A DNA stretch of 64,000 bases. Origin: JANXQG01 sp963824275. Lineage in GTDB: Bacteria > Planctomycetota > Planctomycetia > Pirellulales > Thermoguttaceae. Shown one piece after another: positions 39,674 to 49,286 of the stretch. The number at the start of each line of letters is the position of its first letter. The stretch's first letter is position 1. Under the pieces are notes generated by a model. That model searched no databases. It was not told the origin of the DNA and saw only the letters and a program-made list of their open reading frames with translations. A program made the translations under genes and the position numbers. The stretch lies in assembly GCA_963824275.1 (NCBI GenBank), contig CAWGOT010000006.1, positions 1,426,001-1,490,000 of the forward strand, given 5' to 3'.

Positions 39674-39946
39674 AGACTATAGACTATCGTGTGGGCAACG
39701 CCAAAAAGTCGCTATTATAGTGACTACCGGCCTGCTTGAAGAGGCCCGGGGATCTTGTGAAATGGCCGATGGCGAGAAACACCCTTCGGTCTCTGGGCTC
39801 GATATTGGACCTGCGCGGCAGCAGGCGTCATCAGGCGTCCGCCGGAACAAGACAAACCGGAGCAACTCGATCGCGAAGTTTGCGCAGATCTGCGCATTTT
39901 CCGCTTTTTTCCCGCGTGCTCTTGACCTCCCGGCAAAAAAATCCGA

Positions 39947-40067
39947 CTATACTTTGCGCGGCCTGAAATGATACGATTCACACTAACCCGAAGCGTAAGC
40001 GAGGAAACGACTTAGCGTCCTCGCTTACGCTTCGGGTTAGTATCGAACTCAGCCGCGCAAAGTATAT
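39947..40067. repeat. Nested inverted repeat with CCGAAGCGTAAGCGAGG core
   Basis: Inner arms ACTAACCCGAAGCGTAAGCG and CGCTTACGCTTCGGGTTAGT (39982-40041) sit inside outer arms TATACTTTGCGCGGC (39948-39962) and its exact inverse (40052-40066). The core is a dispersed family also present at 60301-60360. The outer arms contain a -10-like TATACT in both orientations; TTGACC lies 20 bases upstream of the left one. The remaining bases of the 415-base gap hold no gene. Confidence 0.85.
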
Positions 40068-40117
40068 GCAGTCTTCTCCCCGGTGCCATGATTGATCAAA
40101 CCGCGAAGAGCATTGTT

Positions 40118-41992
40118 ATGAGGATCGAGTCCATGAATCGCACGTTTTCGGCTGCCGCTGCCTGCCTCTTAGGCATTGCCGCGGCGCTTCACTGTTCGCA
40201 ACCGGTTTGGGCCGCCAGTGCAACGGCCGCCCAAGTTCTGCAAGTCACCCCCAGTCAGGATGGCGTCGATTACGACCGGCCCAAACCCGAGGACGTGCCG
40301 CGTTGCAAGATCTCGGTCAAGAAGATCGAGGGGCACATCGGCTGGATCGTCGAGAGTCCTGACGGCCTCCTCCTGCGGAAGTTCCTTGACACGACCGGCA
40401 ATAACGTGGTCAATCAGTGGAGTTTCTACAAGGACGGCGTGGAGGTATACCGCGAGGTTGCTACCCGGCCGACGGGCAAGAAAGACGAGTTCCGCTGGCT
40501 CAACACGGCCGGGACCCGCTGGGGCGTCGATACGGTCGGCAACGGCAAGCTCACGACGTGGAAAACAATCTCGGCGGAGGAAGTCACCGCGGAAATCGTT
40601 GCCGCCCTGGCCAATCGCGACAACGATCGCTTCGCCCGCGTGCTCTTGACGCCGGACGAGCTCCAGTCGCTGGGGCTCGGCAAGGCCAAGAGCGAGGCCG
40701 TGGCCGCCAAGGTCGCCAAGGCGAAATCCGACTTCCGCGCGCTGGCCGATCGCCAGAAGACTCTCACGCCCGAATCGAAATGGGAGCAGTTCAGCGGCAG
40801 CCGGCCGGGAATCGTGCCTGCCGGCACCGAAGATTCCACTCGCGATCTTGAGGTCTACGAGAACGTCGTGGCCATCGTCGAGACCGGCGACAAGCATACC
40901 CAAGTGCAGATCGGCACGCTGATCCACGTCGGCAACACCTGGAAGGCGATCGACCCGCCGGTCATCAGCGGTGAGGGCCAGTCGCAAGTGGCTGCGATGG
41001 GTTTCTTCTTCCAGGCAGCACAAGCCGCTCGGCCCAGTACTACCGTGGCCGCCAGCGATGCAACGCAAGAGATCATCGCCAAGATGGAAGGCATGGACCC
41101 CGGCGATCCGCGGAGGGTGGAGATCATTCAAAAATTGGTCGATCAGGCCAAGTCGCCGGAGGAACGCAATCAATGGCTGCGGCAGTTGGCCGATACGCTC
41201 AGCGCCGGCGTGCAGACGGGCAACCTGCCCGACGGCGAGAAGCGTTTGCAGGCCCTCTGGGAAAATGCCCAAAAAGATTCCGACAAGAACCTAGCTGCCT
41301 ACGCCAAGATCCGGCTGCTGACGGCCGGCTATGCCCTTGCGATTTCCTCCACAAGGGCCGACGTGGCCAAGATCCAGGCCGAATGGCCGAAGAGCCTCGA
41401 ACAGTTCATTGCGGACTACCCGACGACCCCTGACGCGGCGGAGGCGATGCTCCAATTGGGGATCGCGCGGGAATATGCCGGGCAGGACGACGACGCGAAG
41501 AAGTGGTACTCGCGACTCACCCGCGAGTTCGCCGATTCGCCGCAGGCGAAGAAGGCCGCCGGCGCCGCCCGCCGCATCGATTCCGTCGGCACGCTGCTGA
41601 ACCTCAGCGGCAAGGGCCCCGGCGGCGAAGCGGTCGACCTGGCCGCCTATCGTGGCAAGGTGGTGCTCGTTCAGTACTGGGCAACCTGGTCCGAGTCGGC
41701 TAAGAGCGACATGCCGGCGCTCAAGCAGCTTGCGGCGAAATACCGCGACTCGTTTGCCGTGCTGGGCGTCTGCGTCGACGCCAACGCCAAGACGCTGAAG
41801 GGCTATCTGGCGGAAAATCCCCTCCCTTGGCCGCAGATCTTCGAGGAAGGGGGCCAGGACAGCCGCCCGGCCAATGCCCTGGGCATCATCACCGTGCCGA
41901 CCATGATCCTCGTCGATGCCAAAGGAAAGGTCGTGAATCGGAATATCCAGACCGCGGAGATCGAGGGGGAGTTGAAGAAACTCGTGCGGTAG
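40118..41992 (+). CDS. Secreted TlpA/thioredoxin-fold protein lacking the redox cysteines
   Basis: About 624 residues (ATG 40118; 40133 also possible) with a signal peptide MNRTFSAAAACLLGIAAALH ending near PVWA. A middle TPR-like helical region is followed by a C-terminal thioredoxin-like domain: AYRGKVVLVQYWATWSESAK, LKQLAAKYRDSFAVLGVCVD, and TVPTMILVDAKGKVV with the cis-Pro. The CxxC usually following WATW is replaced by SESA, so it is probably not a disulfide reductase. Such planctomycete proteins are exported; the role is unknown. Confidence 0.88.
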   Translation: MRIESMNRTFSAAAACLLGIAAALHCSQPVWAASATAAQVLQVTPSQDGVDYDRPKPEDVPRCKISVKKIEGHIGWIVESPDGLLLRKFLDTTGNNVVNQWSFYKDGVEVYREVATRPTGKKDEFRWLNTAGTRWGVDTVGNGKLTTWKTISAEEVTAEIVAALANRDNDRFARVLLTPDELQSLGLGKAKSEAVAAKVAKAKSDFRALADRQKTLTPESKWEQFSGSRPGIVPAGTEDSTRDLEVYENVVAIVETGDKHTQVQIGTLIHVGNTWKAIDPPVISGEGQSQVAAMGFFFQAAQAARPSTTVAASDATQEIIAKMEGMDPGDPRRVEIIQKLVDQAKSPEERNQWLRQLADTLSAGVQTGNLPDGEKRLQALWENAQKDSDKNLAAYAKIRLLTAGYALAISSTRADVAKIQAEWPKSLEQFIADYPTTPDAAEAMLQLGIAREYAGQDDDAKKWYSRLTREFADSPQAKKAAGAARRIDSVGTLLNLSGKGPGGEAVDLAAYRGKVVLVQYWATWSESAKSDMPALKQLAAKYRDSFAVLGVCVDANAKTLKGYLAENPLPWPQIFEEGGQDSRPANALGIITVPTMILVDAKGKVVNRNIQTAEIEGELKKLVR

Positions 41993-42007
41993 GATTATAC
42001 TGGGTTT

Positions 42008-43199
42008 ATGCTCTACCGACGCTTTGGCCGAACGGAACTTCGCATGCCGGTCCTTACTTGCGGCGGCATGCGCTACCAGTTTCAATGGCAGGATACGCCG
42101 CTTTCCAGCGTCCCGGCGGAGAACCAGGCGAACCTGGAAGCCACCGTTCGCCGCGCCCTGGACCTGGGCATCCACCACGTGGAAACGGCCCGCGGCTACG
42201 GCTCTTCCGAACGGCAACTCGGCCAGCTCCTGAAGCGGCTTCCGCGGCAGCAGTTCATCCTCCAGACCAAGATCCAGCCGACCGCCGAACCGCGGCAGTT
42301 CCTGGCCGATTTCCGCGACTCGCTTGCCCGCCTGGAGATGCAATACGTCGATCTCCTGGGGATCCACGGCATTAACGACCACGAGACCCTGTGGTGGTCG
42401 CTACGGCCCGGCGGATGCCTGGCGGCCGCGCGGGAACTGGTCGCCGAGGGCCTGGTGCGTCACGTCGGCTTTTCGACGCATGGGCCCTTGGACGTGATCC
42501 AGGCGGCAATCGCCCACCAGTCCGACGGCGGTTTCGAGTACGTCAACCTGCACTGGTATTACATCTTCCAGCAGAACTGGCCGGCGATCCGTGCCGCCAC
42601 CGCGGCCGACATGGGCGTCTTCATCATCAGTCCGTCGGACAAAGGGGGCATGCTTTACAAGCCGCCGGAGAAGCTCACGGCGACTTTGTCAACCGCTCGA
42701 CCCGCTGGTCTTCAACGCCCTGTTCTGTCTCGCGCGGCCGGAGGTTCATACCTTGAGCATCGGCGCCGCCCGGCCGACCGACTTCGATCTGCCGTTGGAC
42801 GCCTTGCCGCTTTTGGATCGGGCGGTTGAACTTCTGCCGCCGATCGAGGCCCGCTTGCGCAAGGCGATGGTCGATGCGGTCGGCGAAGCGGTGGCCGATC
42901 GGTTTTCCGAGGGCTTGCCGGCCTGGCAGTCGAGTCCCGGTTACATGAACATCACTACGATGCTCTGGCTGCGGAACCTGGTGCTGGCCTACGACATGCT
43001 GGACTACGGCAAGATGCGTTACAACCTTCTGGGCAACGGCGGCCACTGGTTCCCGGGGCTCAACGCCGCGCATGTCGCGGAGTTGAATCTGCCGCCCGCC
43101 TTGGCCGCCTCGCCGCTGAAGGAGCAGATTCCGCTTTGGCTGCGGGAGATTCACGACCTGCTGCACGACGCGCCGAAGTTGAGGCTGAGCCAGAGTTGA
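42008..43199 (+). CDS. Aldo/keto reductase, one frame break
   Basis: Starts MLYRRFGRTELRMPVLTCGG. AKR features: DLGIHHVETARGYGSSERQL (conserved D and Y), LQTKIQPTAE (K), and HVGFSTHGPLDVIQAA (H region). The frame changes near 42690, after KPPEKLTATL, into CQPLDPLVFNALFCLARPEV and a helical C-terminal extension ending PKLRLSQS. About 396 residues in all, similar to planctomycete AKRs of this type. It follows the thioredoxin-like gene by 15 bases and may be co-transcribed. Confidence 0.85.
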
Positions 43200-43202
43200 A
43201 TT

Positions 43203-43260
43203 CGTACTCATCACGCTCCGCCGTGATGGAAGGACATCACGGCGGAGCGTGATGAGTACG
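43203..43260. repeat. Palindromic repeat CGTACTCATCACGCTCCGCC
   Basis: Arms CGTACTCATCACGCTCCGCC and GGCGGAGCGTGATGAGTACG around a GTGATG-GAAGGA-CATCAC centre. The same family occurs in frame inside the restriction-modification gene at 62092-62141. Confidence 0.9.
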
Positions 43261-43312
43261 GTTGTGAAGACAGGATGCCGTCAGCCATTTGCAATGTGAG
43301 CTTGCCTCGACA

Positions 43313-44176
43313 TCAACGGCCTTGCTTCCGTTCGAGTAGTTCACGAAGCCGTGTGATATCTTCCTCGCTGAGGCCAGTCAGAAGCTCCTCCGGCGACAGC
43401 CCGCGGAGCCGCTGCTCGACGGACGCTTCCTCGATCATCTTGGCAAAGAGCTCTTCCTCAAACTGCTCAAGGTTATCCGAAAGTGCCTGTTGCATGGCAA
43501 AATCCTCCTCATTATGGAACTGTTTAACTTGCTGCACCATGTAGCGGTAGTGAGCTAAGGTTCCGTGGCCTCTGCGGGCCAACCTCTCTATTATACTCTG
43601 GCGGTCGTTCAGGAAAACACGGCTCACCAGCGATAGGATGGGTTGGCCACGCTCGGCCATCACGTCGGTTTCCACCAACCAGGTCGTGAACGGCAGGCCC
43701 GTCACGCGCAAGATCCCCGCTTCGTGCTGCCTGACCTCGCACCCCAAGAACCGCAATTCGTCGCGCAGCGCAGCGGTGACCGTCGGCGCCAAGACGATCA
43801 GCGAGACCTCCTCATGGGGGATCGGCTCACCCATCTGGCTGTGCCACAGATAGGAACAGCCCACAAGCTGGGCGAAATCGCCCCGTTCCATCACGTCGGT
43901 CGGGCCCTTGAATTCGATCAGCGTGAAACGGTTCAAGAGTGCCAACAACTCGGCCAGTTCACGCGCTGCGACTTCGGAAAGCTGTCCATTCTCCCGGCGA
44001 ATTAGCAGGATGTCCACGCGCAGAGGAAGTTTGCCGACGGAGACCTCCTGCTCGACCTTGAACGCGGAATCCAAGGCGAAGCCCAGCATCCGCACCAACA
44101 ACGGATGCCACAACGTGCGGGTCTTGCCCGGCTGCGCGCCCCGTTCGGGAGTATCGGACTGCTGCGAATCGGTCAT
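43313..44176 (-). CDS. PD-(D/E)XK nuclease-like protein (Rpn/transposase-type family)
   Basis: 287 residues from ATG 44176 (MTDSQQSDTPERGAQPGKTR); the frame is open further upstream but that part is not protein-like. It has LPLRVDILLIRRENG followed by FTLIEFKGPTDV, the D...E-x-K pattern of PD-(D/E)XK enzymes. The C-terminal half is helical, ending LSPEELLTGLSEEDITRLRE, as in a planctomycete paralogue group. The role is unknown and may be linked to mobile elements. Confidence 0.8.
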   Translation of the reverse strand: MTDSQQSDTPERGAQPGKTRTLWHPLLVRMLGFALDSAFKVEQEVSVGKLPLRVDILLIRRENGQLSEVAARELAELLALLNRFTLIEFKGPTDVMERGDFAQLVGCSYLWHSQMGEPIPHEEVSLIVLAPTVTAALRDELRFLGCEVRQHEAGILRVTGLPFTTWLVETDVMAERGQPILSLVSRVFLNDRQSIIERLARRGHGTLAHYRYMVQQVKQFHNEEDFAMQQALSDNLEQFEEELFAKMIEEASVEQRLRGLSPEELLTGLSEEDITRLRELLERKQGR

Positions 44177-44419
44177 CCCAACAATGTACAAGAGTGCGGG
44201 GCATCCGACCAGTGGGGTTAGAACCACGGGGACCGGATTGTGCGGAAAATCGTCTCCGCCCTGTTTGACAAGCAGGAAGCTGCTACTAGCGATAATCCTC
44301 GAGCATGTCGAGGACGTTCTGGATGTCGTCCAATCCTCAAGGCGTGTGACGCGAGATCTAGCCAATTGGTAAAATCGTCGGCATCGCGGAAGAACCCGCC
44401 GTCCAAGAGCTTCTCCATG

Positions 44420-44722
44420 GTATCGATGTCGCCGTGGGTTGCCGAATTCACCACATCGGGGGCAACGGTGAACCCCGCGATAGTCTCGGGGCTGGGCAAT
44501 CCAAGGGGCATTGCCGTCTCCCCGTCCGTCACGCCCGAGCCTTCGACGCTGGTCCTGCTCGGTGCGGCCACCGTCGCCCTTTTCGGTTACGCATGGCGGC
44601 GGGCAGTGAAAACAGCTGGCAAGCCAGCCGCGTTCGACCAGTCGCAAGACGCCGGCCCGGCCATCGTGTCATGCCCGTCAAATTCGTCGCATCAAGCGAA
44701 TGCGACACGTTGGGCGGCCTGA
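44420..44722 (+). pseudogene. PEP-CTERM protein C-terminal remnant
   Basis: The frame contains VTPEPSTLVLLGAATVALFG followed by YAWRR, the PEP-CTERM sorting signal: a PEP motif, a hydrophobic helix and a basic cluster. Upstream there is no signal peptide or recognisable domain, so only the tail of an exopolysaccharide-associated protein seems to remain. Confidence 0.5.
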
Positions 44723-44779
44723 GCGCGGGCAAAAGCGACGGAGACCATGCTGCGCACGGTGCCCTCGTCGCGTTCCAAA

Positions 44780-45874
44780 TTACTGGATCGCAGCCGCGAT
44801 GGCCTCCGCGGCTACGGTGTGCCCCGCGGCGGTCCAGTGGAAGTCGTGGGTGAAGGTCATGCGGTCAAAGCGGCCGCTGCGCTTGGCGGCAACCATGGGG
44901 GGCATGAGATCGATGGCGTCGATGCCCAGATCGCGGACCATGCGTTCAAAGGCCCGCCGGCTGGCAATCTCCTCCGGCAGGGAAAGATCGCTCGTAGAGG
45001 TCACGTCGTCTTCGCCCAACTCGCCTTGGCCGGGCACGTAGGCGGCCAGAAATCGGACCTGCTTCGCGGCGCAGGCATTTTTCAGTTCGGACAGGAAATG
45101 CCGCGTGATCACTACCGCCGGCCCGCTGTCGCTGGCGTCGGCCTGGATAGTTGCGGGCGAGGGCAAGAGCCGTGTGTCCCGATTGAAGAGGTCCTTCAAC
45201 GATCGGCCTTCCTTGAATTGATCCGCGCAGTAGGCCACCAGATTAAAGAGATAGGATTCGTCTTTGAGCCAGTTTTTCCACTGCCGCGCCTTGGAAGCGG
45301 GCACGGGCGGCACGAGGCGGATCTGACCGTTGTCGATCGTGGCGTAGGTCCGACCTCGGGAATGCAGGCCGATGTTGTCGCCAAAGTCGTTGTTGAAGAA
45401 GACCAGGACCACCGTGTCGCCAGGGTGGAGCCGATCGACGGCGTGCTTTTGGAAGAGCAAGTACTCCTCGACCGTGCCCGCGCCGATAAGGCCCAGGTTG
45501 TGGACCCGCCAGCCTTCGAGCCGCCGCTCGATCTGGTTGGTGAGCAGGTCGTGCTGTCCGACGCCGTAACCCCAGACGAAGGAGTCGCCCAGCACGTAGA
45601 GATCGTGCTGGGCCGCCGGATCGAGCGGCAATTCGTTGCGGCGGAAGCCGTTAGCGTCGTGCTCGACCACAACGTCGAAGTCCGTGTGACGGAACCGTCC
45701 GGCGAAGTTCGCCTTGCCGTGGCAGCCCAGCTCGCCGTCGGGCTCGAAGAACGAGCCCATGGGGTTGGTATAGTTGTGGCCGAAGCCGCAAATCCTCAGA
45801 CCAAGCTCGGCAACCCCGCAGGCCGCGACCAGTCCCAATCCGATGGCAAGCAGGGGAAAGCAAATCCGCCGCAT
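44780..45874 (-). CDS. SGNH/GDSL-type exported or membrane-anchored hydrolase
   Basis: 364 residues from ATG 45874 (MRRICFPLLAIGLGLVAACG), an N-terminal hydrophobic anchor; the open frame extends upstream without protein character. Block I DLYVLGDSFVWGYGVGQ contains the catalytic Ser, VFFNNDFGDN stands for the oxyanion region, and THDFHWTAAGHTVAAEAI carries the final D-x-x-H. This resembles SGNH hydrolases acting on acylated polysaccharides (AlgX/DltD-like groups). The substrate is unknown. Confidence 0.82.
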   Translation of the reverse strand: MRRICFPLLAIGLGLVAACGVAELGLRICGFGHNYTNPMGSFFEPDGELGCHGKANFAGRFRHTDFDVVVEHDANGFRRNELPLDPAAQHDLYVLGDSFVWGYGVGQHDLLTNQIERRLEGWRVHNLGLIGAGTVEEYLLFQKHAVDRLHPGDTVVLVFFNNDFGDNIGLHSRGRTYATIDNGQIRLVPPVPASKARQWKNWLKDESYLFNLVAYCADQFKEGRSLKDLFNRDTRLLPSPATIQADASDSGPAVVITRHFLSELKNACAAKQVRFLAAYVPGQGELGEDDVTSTSDLSLPEEIASRRAFERMVRDLGIDAIDLMPPMVAAKRSGRFDRMTFTHDFHWTAAGHTVAAEAIAAAIQ

Positions 45875-46289
45875 GTACGAGGGCCGGTGCGATCGAAGGC
45901 CGGACCGATCGTAACGCGTATCGCCGTCGGAAAATACGACCTCGGGGCCGATGACCTCGCCGCGGGGCTCCGGCGTTGTCAGCGGTCTTCCGACCGGGGC
46001 GCGGCCGGTTATCGGGATCCGTTTTGCTTCTAACTGTGTATCCACGTGTGCCGGCACTTGAAGGGCCTCCCCGTTCACGGACGGGCAGATTGAGAGGTGG
46101 GATTTTATCGATTCGCGGCCGGACGTACAAGAGGAAAGTCCGGGGACTTGCACCCTTTGCGCGGAGCGGTTTTCTGAGTAGAATTCAGGTTGCGCGGTCG
46201 AGAATGAGGCCGGCCCGCCAATACCCAGCGACTGATTTCAGCCGCGCAATCCACATTCCAAAAGGTCGCGGCGTTGGACGGATTCCAAA

Positions 46290-46593
46290 ATGGTCGGATT
46301 AGCTCTAGTGCTTGTTTGGGGCGCTTTTGGCTACTGGGGAGGGCTTCTTGCCGTATACAAGGGCTACCGCAGGATCGTGTGTATCCCCATGTGTACGCCC
46401 TTCGGCCCGCTGAGTTTGATCATCGTTTTCCTCCTGCCGCCGACTGCCGACGGACGCGATCAGGCCGCCGCAGATCAACAAGTTGAGCAGGGATTGGCCG
46501 CCTCGCAAGAGGTCTTCACCTGTCCGAAGTGTGGACGGGAAAACTCGGTTACGGCAAGAGTTTTGCCCTCGCTGCGAGCATCGTTTCAAATAG
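46290..46593 (+). CDS. Small membrane protein with C-terminal zinc ribbon, one frame break
   Basis: About 100 residues. It starts with a transmembrane helix LVLVWGAFGYWGGLLAVY, a second hydrophobic stretch FGPLSLIIVFLLPP, then FTCPKCGRENSVTARV. Removing one T from the TTTT near 46561 gives CPRCEHRFK and a stop, completing a four-cysteine zinc ribbon. It lies upstream of the SRP RNA gene. Confidence 0.6.
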
Positions 46594-46736
46594 CGGGCCG
46601 GTCTCCATGACGACCCCTCGTAATGTGGCTCTATCGTAAATCTCCCGACGAACCTGGACAGTATCTCGCACGCTGGCCACCGCCGCGAGCCGGGTTCAAC
46701 GAATACACCGATTTGTTTTCCAGTCTCCTGCCCCGC

Positions 46737-46767
46737 TTGACAATTGCGTGCCAATCGCGACAATAAT
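46737..46767 (+). promoter_or_regulatory. Predicted promoter of the SRP RNA gene
   Basis: A consensus TTGACA at 46737-46742 is followed after 19 bases by AATAAT (46762-46767); other -10 choices in this A+T-rich stretch are possible. The distance to the SRP RNA start is suitable. Confidence 0.5.
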
Positions 46768-46779
46768 AATTACATGTCT

Positions 46780-46902
46780 TGCGCCGGTCTCCGATGAGGA
46801 GCCCCCGTAATGGGGCCCTGTGAACCTGGTCAGGTCGGAAACGAAGCAGCCATAAGCAGTTCGTTCCAGGTGCGGTGGGCTTCTCATCGGAGACCGGCTT
46901 TG
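46780..46902 (+). ncRNA. ffs: Signal recognition particle RNA (4.5S-like)
   Basis: The terminal stem GCCGGTCTCCGATGAG pairs with CTCATCGGAGACCGGC. The apical domain-IV region carries CAGGTCGGAAACGAAGCAGC with AGCAG, the Ffh-binding loop signature. Its place just before dnaX, followed by ybaB and recR, is a conserved bacterial arrangement. It partners with the Ffh encoded at 58486. Confidence 0.93.
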
Positions 46903-46989
46903 CGTTGGCAGAAGTAGGGTGGGCCCACATTACTTCTTCCGCCTAAAGGCGGAACTACGAACTGGCAGCCTGGCCGCGACGGATTGCCC

Positions 46990-48819
46990 ATGCCAAATCC
47001 TGATCTCCATTCTGAACCTTCGCCTTCCTACCGCGTCGTTGCCTGCGGTATCGGCCGCAAGGGTTCGGCGAGTTGATTGGCCAGGAACACATCGCGCAGG
47101 CCCTCTCGAACGCCATCGCCACCAACCGCGTCGGCCATGCGTATCTCTTTACGGGCGCCCGCGGAACCGGGAAGACGTCCACGGCCCGCATCTTCGCGAA
47201 GGCCCTCAATTGCGTTAACGGCCCCACGGCCGAGCCCTGCAACCAGTGCGATACTTGTCAGAGAATAAGCAATGGTGACAACGTCGACGTGTTGGAGATC
47301 GACGGGGCCAGCAACCGCCAGATTGATGACATCCGCCAGTTGCGGCAGAACGTCAACATTCGGCCTAGCCGATCCCGGTTCAAGATCTACATCATCGACG
47401 AGGTCCATCAGGTAACGAAAGATGCCTTCAACGCCTTGCTGAAGACGCTCGAGGAGCCCCCGGAGCACGTCAAATTCATCTTCTGCACGACCGATGCAAC
47501 GAAGATCCCGATTACGATCCTATCGCGGTGCCAGCGGTTTGATTTTGCCGGCATTTCGACGCGGGCGATCTTTGACCGGCTGCGGCAGATTGTCGAGGCC
47601 GAAGGGGTTCAGGCCGAGGACGAAGCCCTGGACGTACTGGCACGCCGGGCCGCCGGTTCGATGCGCGACAGCCAGTCGCTATTGGAGCAACTGCTGTCTT
47701 TCGCCTCCGAGCGGATTACCGTGGCCGACGTGCATGGCATGCTCGGCACGGCGGGCGACCAGCGCCTGACGGCGATCGTGAAACATCTTGTCGAGCGAAA
47801 TGCCGCGGCGGCGCTGGGTGAATTGTCTGCGGCGGCCCAGGAAGGCGTCGACGTGGCCCAGTTGATCGAGCAGCTCTTCGGTTACTTCCGCGACTGCATG
47901 GTTGCTGCGGTCGGTTGCCCGGCCGATACGTTTCTCTATGCGTCGACTGCCAATAGCAGTGACGTGATCGAGGCCGGACGGCGGCTGGGTTTGCAGACAA
48001 TCCTGGCCGTGATGCAGATTCTCGATCAAGCGCTCTCGCGCATGAAATACAGCACGCAGGCGCGGATCCTCGCCGAACTGGCTTTGGTTCGGATTTGCAA
48101 CCTGGAAGACCTGGAGGAAATTTCCAACCTGATCGTCCAATTGCAAGGAGCGGGGAGCGGGGAGCGGGGAGCGGGGAGCAGGCAGGAAGGGGCGTCGTCT
48201 GTGCCAGCCCGTGCGTCTGCGCCGCCGGCTGCAAAAAAAAAGTATGAGCCCGCGGTAGTGCCGCCAGCAGCGTCCCCCGCTTCCAACTCCCCGCTCCCCG
48301 CTCCCCGACCCGCTGCGCAGGTGCCTCGCCCGCTTCCTCCCCGCCCGCTCCCCGCTTCCTCCCCGCTCCCTGCTCTTGACTCCGAAGAAGACGACGACTC
48401 TCCGGCCGAGGCCGGTTTCATGCTCGAGCGCCGCCAATGCCGGCGAGACCTGGCAGCGGGCCATCGAGAAGATTCCCGGAATGACCGGCGAGCACGCCAA
48501 GAAGTTCAATCGGCTGGAGGTGTCCGGCATGAACCGGGTGACGGTTTTCTTCTCTCCGGAGCATGCGTTTTGCAAGACGGCCTGCCAGCGGCCTGAGCAA
48601 GTGCTGCGGTTCGAGCAGGCCCTCAAGGATGTCACGGGCCAGACCATCCGGGTCGAGTTCAAGCTGCTGGAGGCGCCGCCACAGACCACGGCCGCGCAGG
48701 CTCCGGCTCGGCCGGTCGTGTCACCGCACCAGAGGCTCATGGAGGCTGCCAGCCACCCGTTGGTCAAGCGCACGGGCGAGTTGTTCGGCGCCCATCCCAC
48801 CACGGTTGAAGAAGGATAG
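46990..48819 (+). CDS. dnaX: DNA polymerase III tau/gamma subunit DnaX, two frame breaks
   Basis: Starts at ATG 46990 (MPNPDLHSEPSPSYRVVA). Adding one C to CC near 47047 continues into LRYRPQGFGELIGQEHIAQA. The AAA+ core follows: Walker A TGARGTGKTSTARIFAK, zinc module CNQCDTCQRI, Walker B IYIIDEVHQV, and the sensor motif FIFCTTDATKIP. A Pro/Ala/Glu-rich linker contains an A9 run (48233-48241) and repetitive GGGGAGC elements. Near 48420 the frame changes again to give GETWQRAIEKIPGMTGEHAK, a typical tau C-terminal domain ending HPTTVEEG. About 610 residues. It loads the sliding clamp and organises the replisome. Confidence 0.92.
48146..48372. repeat. GGGGAGC/CCCCGCT repeats inside the dnaX linker
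   Basis: GGAGCGGGGAGCGGGGAGCG on the left and CCCCGCTCCCCGCTCCCC on the right are inverted low-complexity arrays, read in frame as GSGERGAGS and SPLPAPRPA-type residues. A second CCCGCTCC-rich stretch continues to 48372. Such sequence is also prone to assembly indels, and the second dnaX frame break follows it. Confidence 0.75.
48233..48241 (+). promoter_or_regulatory. A9 slippery run in dnaX (possible tau/gamma switch)
   Basis: Nine A residues followed by G. Shifting into either alternative frame gives a stop within one to five codons (TGA at 48245 or TAG at 48256), producing a short gamma-like form of DnaX ending just after the linker starts. Thermus dnaX uses transcriptional slippage on an A9 run for the same purpose. 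Confidence 0.55.
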
Positions 48820-48840
48820 TTTTTAGGAAAGCGGCAAGGT

Positions 48841-49206
48841 ATGTTTCAAGGACTTGGCGATATGGGCTCTATTTGGAAGCAGGCCAACGAGCTCCAAGGT
48901 CAATTGGAAAAGCTTAGCGCGGAGCTGAAGATCCGGCGGACCACGGGAGCTTCCGGCGGCGGCATGGTTGAGGTCGAGATCAACGGAGCGCTGGAAGTTC
49001 TAGGTTGCAAGATCGAACCGCAACTCTTCGCTCAGGGCGACCGCGAACTGTTAGAAGACTTGCTGGTGGCGGCCATGAACGATGCCGTGACCAAGGGCAG
49101 ACAACTCCACGCCGGCGCACTGAAGGAACTCACCAGCGGTCTGCAATTGCCTGGCGTAATGGAAGCACTGGCGAAGATCGGCGGAATCGGCCCCAAAAAT
49201 GTCTGA
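48841..49206 (+). CDS. ybaB: YbaB/EbfC nucleoid-associated protein
   Basis: 121 residues: an N-terminal helix with QANELQGQLEKLSAELKI, the central strand pair GGGMVEVEINGALEVLG, and C-terminal helices DLLVAAMNDAVTKGRQLHAG typical of YbaB/EbfC. Acts as a DNA-binding dimer. The dnaX-ybaB-recR order is a conserved bacterial cluster. Confidence 0.93.
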   Translation: MFQGLGDMGSIWKQANELQGQLEKLSAELKIRRTTGASGGGMVEVEINGALEVLGCKIEPQLFAQGDRELLEDLLVAAMNDAVTKGRQLHAGALKELTSGLQLPGVMEALAKIGGIGPKNV

Positions 49207-49217
49207 CCTAACCAAAC

Positions 49218-49276
49218 TGCCCTCACCCCCTGCACTTCTCCCATCCTGCCGCAAGCGGCCGGGAGTAGAGGGGAGG
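49218..49276. repeat. CCCTCACCCC...GGGAG hairpin between ybaB and recR
   Basis: CCCTCACCCCCTGCACTTCTCCC pairs imperfectly with GGGAGTAGAGGGGAGG, with a CCGCAAGCGG loop. Related to the hairpins inside glcE and the restriction-modification gene. The right arm GGGGAGG may double as the recR ribosome-binding site. Confidence 0.55.
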
Positions 49277-49286
49277 TGACTCATCG

